DNA of 20,864 bases from Candidatus Gorgonimonas leptogorgiae (GTDB taxonomy: Bacteria > Pseudomonadota > Gammaproteobacteria > Pseudomonadales > Endozoicomonadaceae), in assembly GCA_929200515.1 (NCBI GenBank), contig CAKNAD010000018.1, forward strand, positions 1 through 20,864. Reading direction: 5' to 3'. The position numbers and the translations under genes were made by a program. Shown in pieces: positions 1 to 7,513 of this stretch. The notes under the pieces were generated by a model, which saw nothing but the letters and a program-made list of their open reading frames with translations, was not told the DNA's origin and did not search any database. Within the stretch, counting starts at the first letter, position 1, and every line of letters begins with the position of its first letter.

Positions 1-116
1 CTCTTGTATTTCTGCGTAAGGCTTGGGGCTTTTAAGTCTAGCAGAAGAAATCCTACACCATAGCATTTGTGCTTAGTGGAGGAAGTCAAACTTCCATATG
101 TATATTTAAAAGCTTT
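1..116. other. Left-edge region downstream of tolB, no gene recognised
   Basis: No pal start is visible in these 116 bases. A small hairpin GGAAG-TCAAA-CTTCC sits at 81-95, just downstream of the tolB stop, without a T-tract. A minus-strand ATG near 55-66 opens a frame that runs off the edge (MLWCRISSARLKSPKP), and a plus-strand frame ends at a stop near 61-63. Neither fragment is recognisable, and neither is called as a gene. Confidence 0.3.
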
Positions 117-1430
117 CTAGTATGGTCTCCAAGCAACTTCTCTACAGTTGATATCTTTTATAGAAATATAATTTTTTACATTGCCATTTATAGAAGATAT
201 TTTTAAAACTTCATGTTTTTGTTTATTTGCTGAAAATAAAATTCTTTGACCGTTTTTTGATACACTTGGAGAATCTTCATATATAGATGTATAAATAATT
301 TTAGTTTTTTTATTCTCTAAATTAAAAATAGCAATATTAAAATCCTTTTGGTTTTCTTGTTTGTTAATTAAGGCAATATTCTTGCCATCTGGAAAGGGTT
401 TTGCTCTAGCATTAAGCACGCCATAGTTAGTTATCTGCTTACAGTTGCCTTTAACATTAAATTTACCGTTATCTTGTTTTTTAACAAAGGCTTGATAAAT
501 ATGAACTCCATTGCCTCGTGAGGAAGTAAACAATAAAGATTTTCCATCTGGCATCCAACTGGGTTCTGAATTTATTGATGAACCATAAGTTATTTGGCTA
601 AGTATTTTAGTTTTTAGATCTATTATATAAATATTAGGATCATTACCATTTGATGCCACTAAAGCAATACTTTCCCCATTAGGTGACCAATCTGGAGAAC
701 TTTGTATTCCTTTAGAATTAATAATACTACTACGATGCCCTGTTTCAAGATTATGAATATATATTTTTGACTTGTTATCTTCAAAAGAAACATATGCTAT
801 CTGTTTGCCATCAGGCGACCAGCATGGAGATATTATTGGTTGTTCAGAAGAAAATAGCACTTGGGTATTGTGGGTATCAGCATCTGCGCTACAAAGTTGA
901 TATGTGGAAATATTATTTTTTATAGAATGTTTAATGTATAAAATTTTAGTTAAAAAGTCTCCCTTTATGCCAGTAATTTCATTAAAAATATTATCACTAA
1001 TTTGATGTGAGGTATTACGCAAGTTATCAGCACTACTCATAACTTTATCGTTTAAAACATATTGTTTTTTTGCAACATTAAATAGCTTATAACTAATATG
1101 GTATATATTATTTGTTAATGTAACTTCTCCAGATATTTTAAATGCTATATTGTGTAGTAATAAATAGTTGCTTTCATCAGCTAGTTTTTCTGTAGCAATT
1201 TTTTCGAAATAATTGCTACTATCGAAAATTTTAAACCTGCAACTAAAATTAAGATCGTTTTCTACTATTTGCACTATATCTTCTGGTAATATTGTATCCC
1301 CATGCCATGCAAATGGAGTAACTAATATATAGGGAAGGTTATGATTTGTTTTCTTAATTTCAATAGTTAGCTCTGAATACACTAAATTGCTAAGTAGCAT
1401 TGAGAGTATAAATATAAATAACCGTAGCAT
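117..1430 (-). CDS. tolB: TolB, periplasmic beta-propeller of the Tol-Pal system
   Basis: A 437-residue protein (E. coli TolB is about 430). The N-terminus is a Sec signal peptide: hydrophobic core at about residues 4-19, likely cleaved near YS-EL. The C-terminal two thirds carry at least five propeller-blade repeats with the signature W/x-S-P-D/N-G-K: SPCWSPDGKQIAY, SPDWSPNGESIAL, EPSWMPDGKSLLF, FPDGKNIAL and KNGQRILF. TolB acts in the periplasm, binds Pal and TolA, and supports outer-membrane constriction at division. The start lies one base after the tolA stop, so the gene is translated as the last visible cistron of tolQRAB. pal, its usual next gene, would lie off the left edge. Family assignment is firm from repeats, length and operon position. 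Confidence 0.95.
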   Translation of the reverse strand: MLRLFIFILSMLLSNLVYSELTIEIKKTNHNLPYILVTPFAWHGDTILPEDIVQIVENDLNFSCRFKIFDSSNYFEKIATEKLADESNYLLLHNIAFKISGEVTLTNNIYHISYKLFNVAKKQYVLNDKVMSSADNLRNTSHQISDNIFNEITGIKGDFLTKILYIKHSIKNNISTYQLCSADADTHNTQVLFSSEQPIISPCWSPDGKQIAYVSFEDNKSKIYIHNLETGHRSSIINSKGIQSSPDWSPNGESIALVASNGNDPNIYIIDLKTKILSQITYGSSINSEPSWMPDGKSLLFTSSRGNGVHIYQAFVKKQDNGKFNVKGNCKQITNYGVLNARAKPFPDGKNIALINKQENQKDFNIAIFNLENKKTKIIYTSIYEDSPSVSKNGQRILFSANKQKHEVLKISSINGNVKNYISIKDINCREVAWRPY

Positions 1431-1431
1431 A

Positions 1432-2103
1432 CTATTCTAAGTCCTCTGGATTAAATGAAAGATTAACTATTGTAAAATTGTTGGTGAATGTTTTTGTATC
1501 CATTGTTTTAATGCTTTCAAGAGGAGATGAGCTTTCTATTGCTTGAATAATTGATTCGTCAAATAATTTATTATTACTAGAAGCTAGTAGCTTTATATGT
1601 AATATATTGCCTTTAGCATCTAGTTTTATTTGCACTATAGAAGGCTTGTCAACATTAAAAGCATAAGGCTTGTTCCAGTTTTGAGTGATTTCTTGTTGTA
1701 TTTGTTGAGAGTAATATGCTATTTCTTTATCATTATTAGCCTTTCCTGCAACTTTTTTGCTAACTTGTTGATAATTTATGTTAGTTTTAGGTTTATCGGA
1801 AGCTGTCTTGTTTGCAAGTGGCTTTTGTTTTTTTGTTGCTTTTGCAATATTTATATCTATTGATTTTGCTTTAGATGGTTCTTTATTCGTAGTTGCTGTT
1901 TTCTTAATAATGCAATCAATCTCGTTACTTATTACAAGATTAGTAACAATAAAGTTATCGGTATTATAAGTTATATTTTTATTAAACTGCATAAAAACCA
2001 TCGTTAGAATAAACAAATGTAATACAATAGAAATGACGTATGAAATAAATGTATCAGAGTAATAAAAATTATTGGTTTTTTTAGTAGCAGATGAGTTAAT
2101 CAT
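1432..2103 (-). CDS. tolA: TolA-like inner-membrane energy-transducing protein (short form)
   Basis: About 223 residues from the chosen ATG, far shorter than E. coli TolA (about 420). One membrane anchor lies at about residues 23-42 (SYVISIVLHLFILTMVFM). A short Lys/Ala/Asn-rich linker follows, in place of the long helical domain II. The C-terminus is a TolA/TonB-C-like globular domain: IQQEITQNWNKP, then VQIKLDAKGNILHIKL and FDESIIQAIESSSPL. TolA spans the periplasm and couples the TolQR motor to TolB and Pal. The start is uncertain: an upstream in-frame ATG at 2124 would overlap tolR by 29 bases, while the ATG at 2103 overlaps the tolR stop by 8 bases in the usual coupled fashion. Neither has a good Shine-Dalgarno sequence. 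Identity rests on the domain plan and the position between tolR and tolB. Confidence 0.85.
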   Translation of the reverse strand: MINSSATKKTNNFYYSDTFISYVISIVLHLFILTMVFMQFNKNITYNTDNFIVTNLVISNEIDCIIKKTATTNKEPSKAKSIDINIAKATKKQKPLANKTASDKPKTNINYQQVSKKVAGKANNDKEIAYYSQQIQQEITQNWNKPYAFNVDKPSIVQIKLDAKGNILHIKLLASSNNKLFDESIIQAIESSSPLESIKTMDTKTFTNNFTIVNLSFNPEDLE

Positions 2104-2560
2104 TAGCAACACTTTTTTCATCATAAGGATCAGTTAATAAGCCGACATTGTTAATGCCTATGTACTGTATTCCCGCAATTAGTTTGGCAACATTTTCATA
2201 GTTAGTAGTAGCGTCACCCTGTATAACAACTTGCATGTTTGTATGATTAGCTTTGTAGCTTTTTATTATGGACAATATTTCTTGTAATTTTATGGATTTA
2301 ATTGATGTATTAGCATCATTTTGATATAACTCAAACTCACCGTCAGGTTTAATTGAAACTACTACAATATTATTTTTATTGGCCATAGTGTTTACTTTAT
2401 TCTCGATCTTCGGTAGCTTTAATTCTATCCCATAATTTATAGCACAAGTATTGATCATAAAAACAATAAGAATAACTAGCATTATATCAATAAAAGGTAT
2501 CATATTGATTTCTGCTATGATTTTAGATTTTGCTCTATGGTTTTTATTGAGTATCATCAT
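2096..2560 (-). CDS. tolR: TolR, proton-channel subunit of the Tol motor
   Basis: 154 residues, the usual ExbD/TolR size. The N-terminal cytoplasmic stretch AEINMIPFIDIMLVILIVFM enters the single transmembrane helix. Asp25 lies in the IPFIDIMLV motif, at the position of the conserved proton-carrying aspartate of TolR/ExbD/MotB. The periplasmic part has LKLPKI and VVIQGDATTNYENV, matching the family (the E. coli counterpart has a similar VxxxGD...Y..V block). It assembles with TolQ to use the proton motive force and energise TolA. The 5' end overlaps tolQ by 17 bases and the 3' end overlaps tolA, so the three are translationally coupled. Confidence 0.93.
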   Translation of the reverse strand: MMILNKNHRAKSKIIAEINMIPFIDIMLVILIVFMINTCAINYGIELKLPKIENKVNTMANKNNIVVVSIKPDGEFELYQNDANTSIKSIKLQEILSIIKSYKANHTNMQVVIQGDATTNYENVAKLIAGIQYIGINNVGLLTDPYDEKSVAND

Positions 2561-3257
2561 TGTTACTTTCTTTTAAATTGTTCACTATATATGATTTTTT
2601 GCTTAAAATAGCATAAAACTCTTCGGCAAAACCATCACAACGAGATATAAGTTGTTCAGAGTATACGGTAAGTTTGTTATAAAAAAATATAGCAGGAATA
2701 GCAACTACTAAACCTAGAGCTGTAGTTATTAAAGCTTCAGCAATTCCAGGAGCTATAGTTTTTAATGTTGGTTGCTGTATAACAGCTAAACTAAAAAAAG
2801 AAGATATAATGCCAACTACTGTTCCTAGCAAGCCAATGTATGGGCTTATAGATCCAATACTTGCTAGCATTGGTAATGTTTGCTCTAGTTTTCTTTGTTC
2901 GTTCATCACCGACATTCGTATTGCTTGTCTTATGTGCGGAAATAATTTATCCACATCAAAAACATTAAGACTATTTTGCCGTGTAAATTCATTAAATCCA
3001 GAGCTAAAGATATACTCTAAACCGGATTTATGCTTAGGTTTTTTATGCATGTCATTATTTATTTTAATAAAATCAATTCCTGACCAAAAAATTTTTTCAA
3101 ATTCTGTGATGTTGTGCTTAGTACTTATAAAGAATAAATATTTTCTTATTACAATAGACCAAGAAATACATGATAAACCTATAAGAAGCAGTATTATAGC
3201 TACTACAGGCCAAGATGCGCTATCTAAAATAGTAAGTAACGACAAGTCTTCAGACAT
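2544..3257 (-). CDS. tolQ: TolQ, MotA/TolQ/ExbB family motor subunit
   Basis: 237 residues, close to the family length of about 230. Three membrane segments are visible: one near the N-terminus (about 15-37, VVAIILLLIGLSCISW) and two in the conserved C-terminal channel part, LASIGSISPYIGLLGTVVGI and the segment after GIAEALITTALGLVVAIPA. These last two motifs are diagnostic of MotA/TolQ/ExbB. It forms the inner-membrane proton channel with TolR. An AGAGGA ribosome-binding site precedes the ATG at a good distance. It is the first gene of the visible tol operon; ybgC, which precedes tolQ in many gammaproteobacteria, is not here, and murB is upstream instead. Confidence 0.94.
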   Translation of the reverse strand: MSEDLSLLTILDSASWPVVAIILLLIGLSCISWSIVIRKYLFFISTKHNITEFEKIFWSGIDFIKINNDMHKKPKHKSGLEYIFSSGFNEFTRQNSLNVFDVDKLFPHIRQAIRMSVMNEQRKLEQTLPMLASIGSISPYIGLLGTVVGIISSFFSLAVIQQPTLKTIAPGIAEALITTALGLVVAIPAIFFYNKLTVYSEQLISRCDGFAEEFYAILSKKSYIVNNLKESNNDDTQ

Positions 3258-3276
3258 AGTTTATTTTCCTCTGAAT

Positions 3277-3305
3277 TTTATACGACTTCTAGTTGAAGAC
3301 GCTAA
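3277..3305 (-). promoter_or_regulatory. Possible tolQ promoter with internal near-palindrome
   Basis: On the minus strand a TTAGCG hexamer (3305-3300) lies 17 bases before TATAAA (3282-3277), which runs on as TATAAAAT. The spacer contains CTTCAACTAGAAG (3298-3286), nearly identical to a 13-base palindrome at the ppiB promoter. The -35 match is weak; the -10 is good. Confidence 0.4.
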
Positions 3306-3321
3306 GTAACAATATTTAATT

Positions 3322-3352
3322 TAGGATAAATCTTTTTCTAAGGTTTATCCTA
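3322..3352 (-). terminator. Hairpin between murB and tolQ
   Basis: TAGGATAAA (3322-3330) and TTTATCCTA (3344-3352) form a perfect 9-bp stem with a 13-base loop, about 30 bases beyond the murB stop. No run of T follows directly, so it could be a weak terminator or an mRNA processing or stability hairpin in the murB-tolQ gap. Confidence 0.4.
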
Positions 3353-3380
3353 TAACGTATCTTCAAATATATTTAACAAG

Positions 3381-4439
3381 CTACATTGTTAAATTTTCTC
3401 CTATATATAGCTTTGGCTCTACTTCTAAAGTAATGTCAAACTGTTGTTTAACTTTGTTAGTAATGGTATCCAACAAAGCTAATATTTCTACTCCAGTAGA
3501 TTTACCATAATTAACTAATACTAAAGCGTGTTTGTAGTAAACTCCTACATTGTTATACCGATATCCTTTCATTCCAACGCTTTCTATTAGCCATCCGGCT
3601 GATATCTTCCAGTTATTTTGTAACTTATATATTGGTATTTTGTTATATTTTAGTTTAAGCTCATCATTTTTTTTATCTGATATTATAGGATTTTTAAAAA
3701 AACTACCCGCATTATACAATAAATTTGGATCTGGAAGTTTACCACGTCTAATATTACAAATAGCCTGACTTACATGAATAGCTTTTTGGATGTCGCTAGA
3801 ATCTGGTTTATAGCAGATATAATCATTTAAATCTTGGTAAACTAACTTCGGAGAAAATATCCTATTCAATTTAAATTGTACTGAAATAATTATATATTTT
3901 CCAGAAAAATTATTTTTAAAAATAGAGTCTCTATAGCTAAATTTACAGTCTTGAACACTAAACTTATGTATTTTTCCTGAGTTAATAGCTATTGCTTGTA
4001 AAGAAATTAAATAACTAGATAATTCAACCCCATATGCACCGATATTTTGCACAGGAGCAGCACCTACTGTTCCTGGAATTAATGATAAATTTTCTAATCC
4101 ATAGCAACCATTTATAAGCGTCCATTGTACAAAGTTATGCCAATTTTCTCCAGCATTGCTTTCTACAATTGAGTGCTGGTCATTGCTAGTTATGATCTTT
4201 TTGCCTTTTATATTGATAGAAATTACTACAGCATTTATGTATCCACAAAAGATAGAATTGCTGCCCGCTCCTAACACTATTACTTGAAGTTGTTTCTTGT
4301 TAGCAAACTTTAGAGCTTGTTGTAATTGCTCTATGGTAGATATAACAATATGATACTTAGCAATAGAATGAATTTTAAACGTATGAAAGTTTGTAAGAGA
4401 AAAATCTTTTCTAGGGGTTATTTGATGTTTTGTAGTCAT
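3381..4439 (-). CDS. murB: MurB, UDP-N-acetylenolpyruvoylglucosamine reductase
   Basis: 352 residues, the length of the E. coli-type (type I) enzyme. It performs the NADPH-dependent reduction of enolpyruvyl-UDP-GlcNAc to UDP-MurNAc in the cytoplasm, using FAD. FAD-binding motifs are visible: VLGAGSNSIF at about 55-64 and GLENLSLIPGTVGAAPVQNI at about 114-133. Next come SYRDSIF (Arg170) and NAGSFFKNP, in which Ser246 matches the catalytic proton-donor serine. The C-terminal LEVEPKLYIG carries the conserved glutamate. The start is supported by the following SLTNFHTFKI, equivalent to the E. coli N-terminal WNTFGI. No clear ribosome-binding site precedes it, so it may be coupled to kdsB 30 bases upstream. 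Confidence 0.95.
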   Translation of the reverse strand: MTTKHQITPRKDFSLTNFHTFKIHSIAKYHIVISTIEQLQQALKFANKKQLQVIVLGAGSNSIFCGYINAVVISINIKGKKIITSNDQHSIVESNAGENWHNFVQWTLINGCYGLENLSLIPGTVGAAPVQNIGAYGVELSSYLISLQAIAINSGKIHKFSVQDCKFSYRDSIFKNNFSGKYIIISVQFKLNRIFSPKLVYQDLNDYICYKPDSSDIQKAIHVSQAICNIRRGKLPDPNLLYNAGSFFKNPIISDKKNDELKLKYNKIPIYKLQNNWKISAGWLIESVGMKGYRYNNVGVYYKHALVLVNYGKSTGVEILALLDTITNKVKQQFDITLEVEPKLYIGENLTM

Positions 4440-4469
4440 TAATGTTTTGGTTGAAATTAAATACGGTAA

Positions 4470-5222
4470 TTATTCTACATTAGCTAATAGCTTACGTACT
4501 TTATTGAGATCTTCATGAGTATCGACCCCTATGCTTATACCATCATTGAATAGTGCGGTATATATATTATAACCGTTTGCTAGCAATCTTAATTGTTCCA
4601 AGCCTTCAATTTTTTCTAATTGATTTTGCTCCATTGTGACAAACTTATTTAATATAGATACTTTATAAGCGTATATTCCAATATGTTTATAAATATGGTC
4701 TAACTGTTTGTTGTTATTAGTTTTATCCCAAGGTATAGGTGCTCGACTGAAATATAACGCATAGCCATTTATATCTGATACTACTTTAACTTGGTTAGGA
4801 TCTTTGTAATCACTTTGATCTATTATATTGGTCTTTAATGTTGTTATTTCTGCATTATTATTTGCTAATTCATGAGCCACCTTGTTTATTGCATTTGGGT
4901 TTATCATAGGTTCATCAGCCTGAACATTTACAATAATATCTTCTCCTGATAATCCGTAGATACTACAGGCTTCCTGGATTCTTTCTGTGCCAGATGAGTG
5001 TTCACTACTAGTAAAACAGACTTTTGCTCCAAATTTAGATGCCTCTTTCATTATTACATTGCTATCTGTGGCTATTATCACTTCGTGGGCATTAGACATT
5101 AAAGCTTGGTTCCATGTTCTTTCAAGCATAGTTTTCCCATGCAAATCAATAAGAACTTTATTAGGAAGCCTAGAAGAGTTTAGTCTTGCTGGTATTATTA
5201 CATAAAATTTTATACTTTTCAT
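4470..5222 (-). CDS. kdsB: KdsB, CMP-Kdo synthetase (3-deoxy-manno-octulosonate cytidylyltransferase)
   Basis: 250 residues, matching the usual 245-255. It activates Kdo with CTP to give CMP-Kdo for the inner core of LPS. Motifs in order: FYVIIPARLNSSRLPNKVL at the N-terminus, SSGTERIQEA, VNVQADEPMI (nucleotide and metal site), YFSRAPIPW, HIGIYAY, LEKIEGLEQLRLL and GVDTHEDL. The start at 5222 puts MKSIKFYVIIPARL at the N-terminus as in the family; the longer open frame reaching 5300 only runs back through the preceding gene. It begins 7 bases after the Trm112-like gene, the same order as ycaR-kdsB in E. coli. An LPS-bearing outer membrane is implied. Confidence 0.96.
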   Translation of the reverse strand: MKSIKFYVIIPARLNSSRLPNKVLIDLHGKTMLERTWNQALMSNAHEVIIATDSNVIMKEASKFGAKVCFTSSEHSSGTERIQEACSIYGLSGEDIIVNVQADEPMINPNAINKVAHELANNNAEITTLKTNIIDQSDYKDPNQVKVVSDINGYALYFSRAPIPWDKTNNNKQLDHIYKHIGIYAYKVSILNKFVTMEQNQLEKIEGLEQLRLLANGYNIYTALFNDGISIGVDTHEDLNKVRKLLANVE

Positions 5223-5229
5223 AAACAAG

Positions 5230-5421
5230 CTATTTTTTTTGCATTCGTTCATCTGTTGTAATAGAGCGTGCTTGCTCAGCAAGCATAACTGGGATACCAT
5301 CTTTTATAGGAAAAGCTAAACCGCAAGGTCGACAAATTATTTCTTGCTCTTGCTGTTTGTAAATTACCTTACCCTTGCAGTTTGGGCAAGCAAGAATATC
5401 AAATATATTATGATCAATCAT
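5230..5421 (-). CDS. ycaR: Trm112 family zinc-ribbon protein (YcaR-like)
   Basis: 63 residues; E. coli YcaR has 60. The sequence follows the family pattern FDILACPNCKGKV, then EIICRPCGLAFPIKDGIPVML. Two CxxC knuckles (Cys12/15 and Cys30/33) probably bind zinc. Trm112-family proteins often serve as small activators of methyltransferases; the role of bacterial YcaR-type members is poorly defined. The start at 5421 is preceded by AAGGTAG at a good distance. An in-frame upstream ATG at 5493 would extend the protein into an intergenic repeat and is rejected. It lies directly upstream of kdsB, as in many gammaproteobacteria. Confidence 0.92.
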   Translation of the reverse strand: MIDHNIFDILACPNCKGKVIYKQQEQEIICRPCGLAFPIKDGIPVMLAEQARSITTDERMQKK

Positions 5422-5659
5422 AAAAGCTACCTTGTAGAGACACGCAACAGTTAGAATATTAGTTTTCAGTAAGTGATTATAACTTTTTAGCAAGGCTGTA
5501 TTTTGCAGGTTTAGTGTTAGCTAACTCAAAAATATTAATGCAGGATAAAAGCCTTGGAAGATTTGTCGCTTCATAAGGCTATTAAAAATACTTGCTTTAT
5601 AGTTAAAACACCTTGAACTAAGACTTTTTATTTAACCTCGATTAAAACCTAATTATTGA
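5422..5659. other. Intergenic region holding a structured repeat
   Basis: This 238-base gap lies between sohB and the Trm112-like gene. It is mostly occupied by copy 1 of a dispersed repeat (see 5463-5560). On the minus strand the repeat includes TTATAAT, a possible -10 element for the ycaR-kdsB-murB operon, but no fitting -35 is evident. Nothing coding is seen. Confidence 0.5.
5463..5560. repeat. Dispersed intergenic repeat, copy 1
   Basis: About 98 bases matching 20772-20861 in the same orientation. Shared blocks are TTTTCAGTAAGTGATTATAA, TTTTTAGC, TTTAGTGT and GCAGGATAAAAGC. The copies differ by small gaps and substitutions. Copy 1 can fold an outer 7-bp stem, CAAGGCT (5491-5497) with AGCCTTG (5550-5556), and an inner palindrome GTTAGCTAAC (5515-5524). 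Confidence 0.75.
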
Positions 5660-6694
5660 TTAAAATAAATTAAATCGTTGCTGTAATCTAAACATTAAAT
5701 TAGTAAAAAAATTATCTGTAGAAGATGATACAGCAATTCCTAGTTTTTGTGGTAATGTTTTTTTAATTTCAAATTGTACCTGAAAAATATCCATATTATT
5801 GGCTTTTTCATACAAATATTCATCGCTAGTGCTAATACTATCAATTAAATTTTTCTCTATAGCTTTTATTCCTAACCATATTTCACCTGTAGCTACTTTT
5901 TCTATATCTAAATCTTTTCTTTGTTCGCTTACAAAGTTTTTAAATAATTGGTGTATTTCTTGAATATCTTCAATAAATTTATTTCTACCTTGTTCTGTAT
6001 TTTTGCCTACAACGGTTAGCGTTCTTTTAAACTCTCCAGATGTATGCATTTCTATATCTACATTGTTCTTAGTTAATAATTTATTAATATTAGGTAATGT
6101 TGCTACGACTCCTATAGATCCAATAATAGAAAAAGGTGCAGCTACTATATTATCAGTAGCACAAGCCATTAGGTAACCACCACTACCAGCTACTTTATCG
6201 ATTAAAGATGTAGTGTGTATTTTAGCATCTTGCAATCTTTTTAATTGTGATGCAGCTAAGCCATAATTGTTTACCATACCACCAGCGCTTTCTAGTCTTA
6301 TTGCTACGGAATCTTTTTTAGGGTTAGCTATAGATATAATAGCAGTTATTTCTTCTCTAAGAGATTCTACCGCTGATGCTTTTATATCTCCTTTGAAGTC
6401 AATTACAAATAATCTAGATGTTTTTTTAGATGCTTGTTTTTGCTTATCTTTTTCAGCTTTTTTTCTGTTCTTTAGTGTTTCTTTAAGCTCTGATTTATTA
6501 AGTATAGCTTCTTCCAATGCTTGTTTAAGTTCATTGAAATGTTTATTTAAAGGTTTTATTAGTAAACTGCCTTTAGAGTTTGAGCCAAGACTTCTTTTAT
6601 TAGAAGCTAGAATTGCTGATATAAACAGCCCAACTCCTCCAGTAATTATGATGGTCTTTATGAGAAACACAATAATATCTATAATATGATCCAT
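5660..6694 (-). CDS. sohB: SohB, inner-membrane signal-peptide-peptidase-like serine protease
   Basis: 344 residues; E. coli SohB has about 349. One N-terminal membrane helix (about 4-29, IIDIIVFLIKTIIITGGVGL) is followed by a charged coiled-coil-prone segment (about 53-92, rich in Lys/Glu). The S49/ClpP-fold domain starts at RLFVIDFKGDIKAS. The Ser-Lys dyad is visible: Ser171 in KVAGSGGYLMAC and Lys223 in SGEFKRTLTVVG. Other family blocks are IRLESAGGMVNNYGLA and FSIIGSIGVVATLPN. It probably degrades membrane or periplasmic peptides, with the active domain facing the periplasm. AGGA precedes the ATG at a good distance. It is transcribed alone, divergent from ppiB. Confidence 0.93.
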   Translation of the reverse strand: MDHIIDIIVFLIKTIIITGGVGLFISAILASNKRSLGSNSKGSLLIKPLNKHFNELKQALEEAILNKSELKETLKNRKKAEKDKQKQASKKTSRLFVIDFKGDIKASAVESLREEITAIISIANPKKDSVAIRLESAGGMVNNYGLAASQLKRLQDAKIHTTSLIDKVAGSGGYLMACATDNIVAAPFSIIGSIGVVATLPNINKLLTKNNVDIEMHTSGEFKRTLTVVGKNTEQGRNKFIEDIQEIHQLFKNFVSEQRKDLDIEKVATGEIWLGIKAIEKNLIDSISTSDEYLYEKANNMDIFQVQFEIKKTLPQKLGIAVSSSTDNFFTNLMFRLQQRFNLF

Positions 6695-7012
6695 TCTTTG
6701 TATCCTAATATTAATTATAAATTATAAATTACTTATTATATACCCATTGCTGATAAAGATACAGAAATTAAATAAGTGATTTTTGATTGCTAAATAATTA
6801 GTCTGCAGTTATAACCCATCTGAAGATGTTTAGATTGATTAAAACTCAAGCACCACTTCCAGAAAATGCATGTTATATAGCTATATAATAATAAGGTGTT
6901 AGCAGCTATTATGTGTATCTACTAGCTTCAACTTGAAGTATATAATAAAATAGGTATAATCAATTACTTTAGATCATTTATAAAATCTAGTTACTATTTA
7001 AAGGAATTCATT
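6695..7012. other. Divergent regulatory region between sohB and ppiB
   Basis: A 318-base gap with no gene. It contains a minus-strand TATAAT (6740-6735) that could serve sohB, a perfect 16-base palindrome TTATATAGCTATATAA (6873-6888) near the middle, and the ppiB promoter elements on the plus side. Confidence 0.5.
6926..6960 (+). promoter_or_regulatory. ppiB-lpxH promoter with 13-base palindrome
   Basis: TTGAAG (6933-6938) lies 16 bases before TATAAT (6955-6960), a good sigma70-type pair. A second TATAAT is at 6941-6946. CTTCAACTTGAAG (6926-6938) is a palindrome around a central C and overlaps the -35. The predicted leader to the ppiB ATG is about 45 bases. Confidence 0.55.
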
Positions 7013-7513
7013 ATGACTAAAGTTACCATAAATACAAATAAAGGAAGTGTAAAATTACTTCTTAATGATGAAAAAGCTCCTATTACGGTAAAAAACTTTA
7101 TTTCTTACGTAGAAAAAGGCCATTACAATAATACTTTGTTTCATCGAGTGATTAATGACTTTATGATTCAAGGTGGTGGTTTAACAACAGATATGCAAAC
7201 CAAAGGATGTGATGATCCAATACAAAATGAAGCAGATAATGGCTTGAAAAATAATATAGGTACCATCGCTATGGCTCGTACTGGGGATCCTCACTCTGCT
7301 ACTTCACAATTTTTTATAAATGTAGCAGACAACCATTTTTTAAATTTTTCTGCTAAAAATATGTCAGGTTGGGGATATTGCGTTTTTGGCGAAGTTACAG
7401 AAGGTATGGATATAGTTAATAACATTAAAAAAGTAGATACCACAACTCATATTAGCGGTCATCAGGACGTCCCTGTAGATAACATAGTGATAAACTCTAT
7501 TACTATAGGCTAG
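7013..7513 (+). CDS. ppiB: Cytoplasmic cyclophilin-type peptidyl-prolyl isomerase (PpiB)
   Basis: 166 residues; E. coli PpiB has 164. It catalyses cis-trans isomerisation of proline peptide bonds. The cyclophilin core is clear: VTINTNKGSVKLLL, LFHRVINDFMIQGGG (with the catalytic arginine in FHRV), then MARTGDPHSATSQFFINVAD and GYCVFGEVTEGMDIV. There is no signal peptide, so it is the cytoplasmic type. AAGGA precedes the ATG by 7 bases. lpxH begins immediately after the stop, so the two share a transcript; ppiB next to lpxH is common in gammaproteobacteria. Confidence 0.96.
   Translation: MTKVTINTNKGSVKLLLNDEKAPITVKNFISYVEKGHYNNTLFHRVINDFMIQGGGLTTDMQTKGCDDPIQNEADNGLKNNIGTIAMARTGDPHSATSQFFINVADNHFLNFSAKNMSGWGYCVFGEVTEGMDIVNNIKKVDTTTHISGHQDVPVDNIVINSITIG

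Noticed and set aside
1..60. tRNA 3' end or coding fragment at the left edge
   Set aside because: A CACCA string occurs at about 56-60, but no T-loop or cloverleaf can be formed, and the edge frames are not recognisable.
3355..3366. 12-base match ACGTATCTTCAA to the reverse complement of 20759-20770
   Set aside because: Many 12-mer matches are expected by chance in 20 kb of AT-rich DNA, and the surrounding bases do not align.
5422..5493. N-terminal extension of the Trm112-like protein
   Set aside because: The extra 24 residues fall within the repeat and have no family counterpart; the start at 5421 has a good ribosome-binding site.
6873..6888. Perfect palindrome TTATATAGCTATATAA between sohB and ppiB as an operator
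   Set aside because: It is pure A/T apart from the central GC and not placed over either predicted promoter core, so chance is a fair explanation.
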